A stretch of 64,000 nt of DNA, taken from contig JAEWDK010000006.1 in assembly GCA_023390175.1 (NCBI GenBank), positions 124,001-188,000 on the forward strand, written 5' to 3'. Made by a program: the position numbers and the translations under genes. The notes under the pieces were generated by a model. It saw nothing but the letters and a program-made list of their open reading frames with translations. It ran no database searches and was not told where the DNA came from. Below, in pieces: positions 60,769 to 64,000 of this stretch. How positions within the stretch are numbered: the first letter of the stretch is position 1; each line of letters starts with the position of its first letter. This stretch comes from Bacillota bacterium. GTDB lineage: Bacteria > Bacillota > Clostridia > Oscillospirales > Acutalibacteraceae.

Positions 60769-60945
60769 CGCAATCACCCCTTTTAAGCAGTATATGCCGG
60801 TTCGTTTTGACTGTTGCAAGTCCGTATGGCGTTTGTGCTTTGAAATATATCATAAATATATTAAAAAAATATATTATGTGACTGACATGTGACCAGAAGG
60901 GGGTATTATACTAATAAGTTCAAAAATAATAAAGGAGAATTAAGA

Positions 60946-61416
60946 ATGCAGACAAGTGTGGAAACAAAGGACTCGCTTCCTTCACGAAGCATCGTCTATC
61001 TTGTTCCAATGCGGAACCAAGCGATAAGGGGCCGTGTTTACAGCGAATACTATAAAAAGACACTCCAATTTAACAATGAGGGCGAGATGCTGAAAGGGAT
61101 GGATGATTTATTTGACAGTCTGACATTCCCGCAGGCAGCATTTGAAACAAGAAATTTTTCAGACAGGAAAAATGTACAAATCATTAAAAAGGCGGAAGAT
61201 ACAATGGACGATTCAATGGACGAGCTTCTTCAAAATCAAAAAACAACATTTATTGTTAATGTTCAATACCGGCAAAATGCCACTTGGCAGGGCACCATCA
61301 CTTGGGTGGAGCAAGATATGACGCAGCATTTTCGCAGTTCGCTTGAAATGCTGAAGCTGATGGAACAGGCCAGTAACCAGGGCGCTACGGAAGTAATCAA
61401 ATGGGACGAGGACTAA
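60946..61416 (+). CDS. Hypothetical protein, 156 residues
   Basis: A soluble protein. AAAGGAG 7 bases before the ATG at 60946 fixes the start. It contains LVPMRNQAIRGRVYSEYYKK and a C-terminal FIVNVQYRQNATWQGTITWV strand pair. Conserved-looking, but no domain recognised. Divergent from sigK and followed by a terminator-like hairpin (61434-61486). Confidence 0.6.
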   Translation: MQTSVETKDSLPSRSIVYLVPMRNQAIRGRVYSEYYKKTLQFNNEGEMLKGMDDLFDSLTFPQAAFETRNFSDRKNVQIIKKAEDTMDDSMDELLQNQKTTFIVNVQYRQNATWQGTITWVEQDMTQHFRSSLEMLKLMEQASNQGATEVIKWDED

Positions 61417-61499
61417 CAGCGGAAAAGTTGAGAAAAAGGACCCAGACCAGCGAATTATTTCGCCGTCCGAGTCCTTTTATTTTTTGTATCGAGGAATTT

Positions 61500-62405
61500 T
61501 CAGAGCAGCCAGCTGCGCTCCAATTCAAGAATCATGCCCTCGTACTTACTGGCGCATTCCTTCGGCTTGTCGGATTCAATCAGCTCCAGGCAGGGGGACA
61601 GGTGGTTTTCCCAAATATTCCGGTAAACAGCTTCTTTATTTTCGGACTGATCGATTGCACGGACAATCATCGGTGCAAACAAATAATATTCACTGATTTT
61701 TGCCCGGCCTTCCGGCGTTTTGGCAAACCAATCGTCCCGAAATCTGCGGAATGTGTTCAGCTCCGTGCAGTCGTCCCCTAAACCCAGCGAGGAACAAACT
61801 GCCGTGGTGATGAAACAGAATTTCTTCTTAAACCCATTGTTTATCGTTTCGAAATTGGATTTTCCAAGCGGATTTTTAGGGTAGTGCTCGTTCCATTTTG
61901 CAAGGAACCGGTCGGCCAGTTCCTCGGCCGCCGGGGTGTTCTGCTCCAGAAATGCGGGGATTGTAAACGAAACAATCATGTAGCGGCAGTCGAAAAAGCG
62001 GGGGTCGCTTTCCTTCATAATCCCCTCCAGCTCAAACTGCTTTAAAAAACGGTTAAAAAGCACCCCGGAAAAATAATCCGCCGCTTTGTCGCTCTCGGTC
62101 GCCGCAAGGCAGTAAGCTTTTAAAGCGGGGCGTACCAAAGCCTGGTAGCTTTCAAAATCCTCCGGATAGGTGCTTTGCTTTATATTTTTCAATTTTATTC
62201 TGCGGCTGAAAATCTCATCGTTCAGCAGGGATTCGGCTTCCCTCATCAGCCTTGTGTAATTCTCGCCTGGCAATTTGATTGATTCACGGAGCAGAACCTT
62301 CGCGTCAATGGGCTGGGCGCAGTACATGCACACAATGTTTTGGGCGTCCTCCGGCAGCTGCAGCTCTTTGCCGCAGTGCGGGCATACGGCACTGATAAAA
62401 TTCAT
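61500..62405 (-). CDS. Zinc-ribbon protein with CFI-box-like motif
   Basis: A 301-residue protein. The N-terminal zinc ribbon has CPHCGKEL and CMYCAQPI. A helical middle (about 50-190) precedes KFCFITTAVCSSLGLGDDC, then LNTFRRFRDDWFAKTPEGR, close to the CFI-box pattern (C-F-I-x-T-A...L-R-x-F-R-D...G-R). That motif occurs at the C-terminus of a poorly understood set of bacterial proteins. Function unknown. GAGAGGTGCCC lies before the ATG. Confidence 0.7.
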   Translation of the reverse strand: MNFISAVCPHCGKELQLPEDAQNIVCMYCAQPIDAKVLLRESIKLPGENYTRLMREAESLLNDEIFSRRIKLKNIKQSTYPEDFESYQALVRPALKAYCLAATESDKAADYFSGVLFNRFLKQFELEGIMKESDPRFFDCRYMIVSFTIPAFLEQNTPAAEELADRFLAKWNEHYPKNPLGKSNFETINNGFKKKFCFITTAVCSSLGLGDDCTELNTFRRFRDDWFAKTPEGRAKISEYYLFAPMIVRAIDQSENKEAVYRNIWENHLSPCLELIESDKPKECASKYEGMILELERSWLL

Positions 62406-62550
62406 AGGGCACCTCTCTCCATAAATAGCCTGTCCTGTTTATAGCAGGCGTTCGTTTAGCCGGGGACCACCTGAAAGTTCCCTGCCGGCCCGCTTTAAGC
62501 GGTATGGCAGCGAAATATTCATTGCTGTATCGTTTCCGGAAACGATATGA

Positions 62551-62922
62551 TTATTTATTGGTTTGAATAAATTCCTTAATCCGTTCAAAACTTTCTTCGC
62601 TGATAATATGCTCTATACGGCAGGAGTCCTGTGCCGCAATATCGTTGCTGACCCCCAGCGTCATTTCAAGGAACTTGGCAATCAGCGTATGGCGTTCATA
62701 GACCGATTCCGCTTTTTTGCGGCCGGTTTCAGTAAGCACCAGGCTGCCGTTTTGTTCCATTGTAATGTAGCCGGCTTCCTTTAAAATGCTCATGGCCCGG
62801 CTGACGCTCGCTTTGGTATAGTCAAGCTCATTTGCGACGTCAATGGAACGGACAGATCCGTTTTTTGACTGCAGAATTAAAATAGTTTCCAAATAGTTTT
62901 CGCCTGACTCCTGAATTTTCAC
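62551..62922 (-). CDS. DtxR/MntR-family metal-dependent regulator
   Basis: A 123-residue protein with GTG start and AGGGGG upstream; a 150-residue frame reaching 63003 lacks an RBS. The N-terminal winged helix is ESGENYLETILILQ, then VRSIDVANELDYTKASVSRA. The dimer and metal region has HTLIAKFLEMTLGVS and C-x-x-E-H (DSCRIEHIISEE). It should sense Fe2+ or Mn2+ and is the natural candidate for the palindromes before feoA and feoB. Confidence 0.88.
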   Translation of the reverse strand: MKIQESGENYLETILILQSKNGSVRSIDVANELDYTKASVSRAMSILKEAGYITMEQNGSLVLTETGRKKAESVYERHTLIAKFLEMTLGVSNDIAAQDSCRIEHIISEESFERIKEFIQTNK

Positions 62923-63194
62923 TGTAATGCCCCCTAAAAAGCACAGGATGCCGCTGATATTCCCATTATTATAGCATTGTTCATCAAAAATAACAAGCGT
63001 CACCGGGATTACTTCATGGCTTTCACCATATTTATTCCGGCATTTTTATGATAAAATATAAGAAATAATCTATAATCATTAGTAGGATGGATTTGCTGCC
63101 GCGATTCTGCCGGCTTGGCAGAATCATTTATCGAATCCATATCCTGTATTTATTCAAGTCGATGGGAATTGACTTAAGAACTTTGGAGGAACTA

Positions 63195-64000
63195 TGATTA
63201 CTGTATCTGACCTTGGCCTGAGTTTTGACGGCCAAAGTTTATTTTCGCATGTCAATTTGCTTTTTAATGCCGGTAACTGCTACGGTGTAATCGGTGCAAA
63301 CGGTGCGGGAAAGTCCACCTTTTTGAAGCTGCTTTCAGGTGAATTGGAACCGACAAAGGGCGAGATTATTATTGACCCCAAGCTGCGCATGTCCGTGTTG
63401 AAGCAGGATCACCACGCCTTTGATGAATACACGGTATTTGAAACGATATTAATGGGCAATCCCCGGCTTTACGAGGTGCTCAAGCAGAAGGATGCGCTGT
63501 ACGCCAAGGAAGACTTTACAGACGAAGACGGAATCCTTGCGGCGGATCTGGAAGCCGAGTTTGCCGAAATGAACGGCTGGGATGCGGAAACCGAGGCCGG
63601 CCGCCTTTTGCAGGGGCTGGGCGTTGATTCGGCAATCCTTTATTCTGTTATGAACACGCTGACGGGTTCGGAAAAGGTGAAGGTCTTGCTTGCGCGCGCG
63701 CTGTTCGGCCAGCCGGATATTATTTTGCTGGATGAGCCCACCAACGATCTTGACAACAAGTCCATCGCTTGGCTTGAAAATTTTCTGATGGACTACGAGG
63801 GAATGGTAATTGTTGTTTCCCATGACCGTCACTTTTTGAACAATGTCTGCACCCATATCGTTGATATTGACTATAACAAAATTAAACTGTATGTCGGCAA
63901 CTATGACTTTTGGTACGAGTCCAGTCAGCTCATGCAGCGCGTCATGCGCGACCAGAATAAAAAGGCCGAGGATAAAATCAAAGAACTGCAAAACTTTATT
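63195..64000 (+). CDS. ABC-F family ATPase (partial, cut by window end)
   Basis: Open to the window end (268 codons). First ABC domain has GANGAGKSTFLKLL, signature-like LTGSEKVKVLLARAL, Walker B IILLDEPTNDLD and the H-loop VSHDRHFLNNV. No membrane helices. ABC-F proteins act on the ribosome in translation or antibiotic protection; the second ATPase domain lies past the end. TTGGAGGAACT precedes the ATG. An AATTGACTT repeat ends about 16 bases before the start. Confidence 0.92.

Noticed and set aside
1..64000. CRISPR arrays and tRNA/rRNA genes
   Set aside because: No regularly spaced direct repeats, tRNA cloverleaf with a clear acceptor stem, or rRNA core sequence was noticed on either strand.

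Overview
The window comes from a spore-forming, strictly anaerobic Gram-positive bacterium of the class Clostridia. The mix of genes looks like an Oscillospiraceae/Ruminococcaceae-type genome, but that is inference. Sporulation is shown by the cotJABC spore-coat operon, a pro-sigma-K gene and a YtvI-type membrane protein. Anaerobic oxygen defence is shown by rubredoxin, an FprA flavodiiron protein and a two-iron desulfoferrodoxin. The host backbone has medium GC content. Two inserted regions are visibly different.

Layout. 1-5.42 kb is the right end of a prophage: lysis genes, a secreted repeat protein, then an AT-rich block with a reverse transcriptase, a predicted structured RNA, an HNH protein and a SLATT-like membrane protein. 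The prophage ends inside cotJC, leaving only its first 33 or so codons next to cotJB and cotJA. 6.2-24 kb is host core: HAD phosphatase, flippase-like membrane protein, a feoA-feoA-feoB-Cys-rich iron operon with palindromic operators, a Ca2+-type P-ATPase, rubredoxin plus flavodiiron protein, a GntR-ABC (YtrABC-like) operon, YtvI, an XRE regulator and nicotinate phosphoribosyltransferase. RNase P RNA lies at 24.12-24.47 kb.

An 8.9-kb integrative element occupies 24.44-33.40 kb. It is bounded by perfect 64-bp direct repeats of the rnpB 3' end plus terminator. It carries three tyrosine recombinases, a DUF4230-like protein, a small membrane protein and a 920-residue protein that fuses an HUH-type Rep domain to an SF1 helicase, the domain order of Helitron transposases.

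33.5-57.2 kb holds an orphan type III-like DNA methyltransferase, a chemoreceptor, a ferredoxin, an NlpC/P60 protein, a drug MFS exporter, an L,D-transpeptidase, rhodanese, phosphotransacetylase, desulfoferrodoxin, cysteine synthase, a two-component system, GpsA, an Mrp/NBP35 ATPase and a MarR-controlled heterodimeric ABC exporter.

57.3-58.7 kb is a retron: a reverse transcriptase with NAxxH, YSDD and ITG motifs, preceded by a predicted ncRNA with a 15-bp a1/a2 stem and a long msd hairpin. No obvious effector accompanies it on the same strand. The right end carries an isochorismatase-like hydrolase, a P-loop kinase, sigK, a CFI-box-like zinc-ribbon protein, a DtxR-family regulator and the start of an ABC-F gene.

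The strongest candidates for a new system are: (i) the prophage-borne RT + ncRNA + HNH + SLATT module, probably anti-phage; (ii) the Rep-helicase element in rnpB; (iii) the effector-less retron; and (iv) the prophage in cotJC, possibly excised during sporulation. All calls come from reading the sequence; no database search was run.
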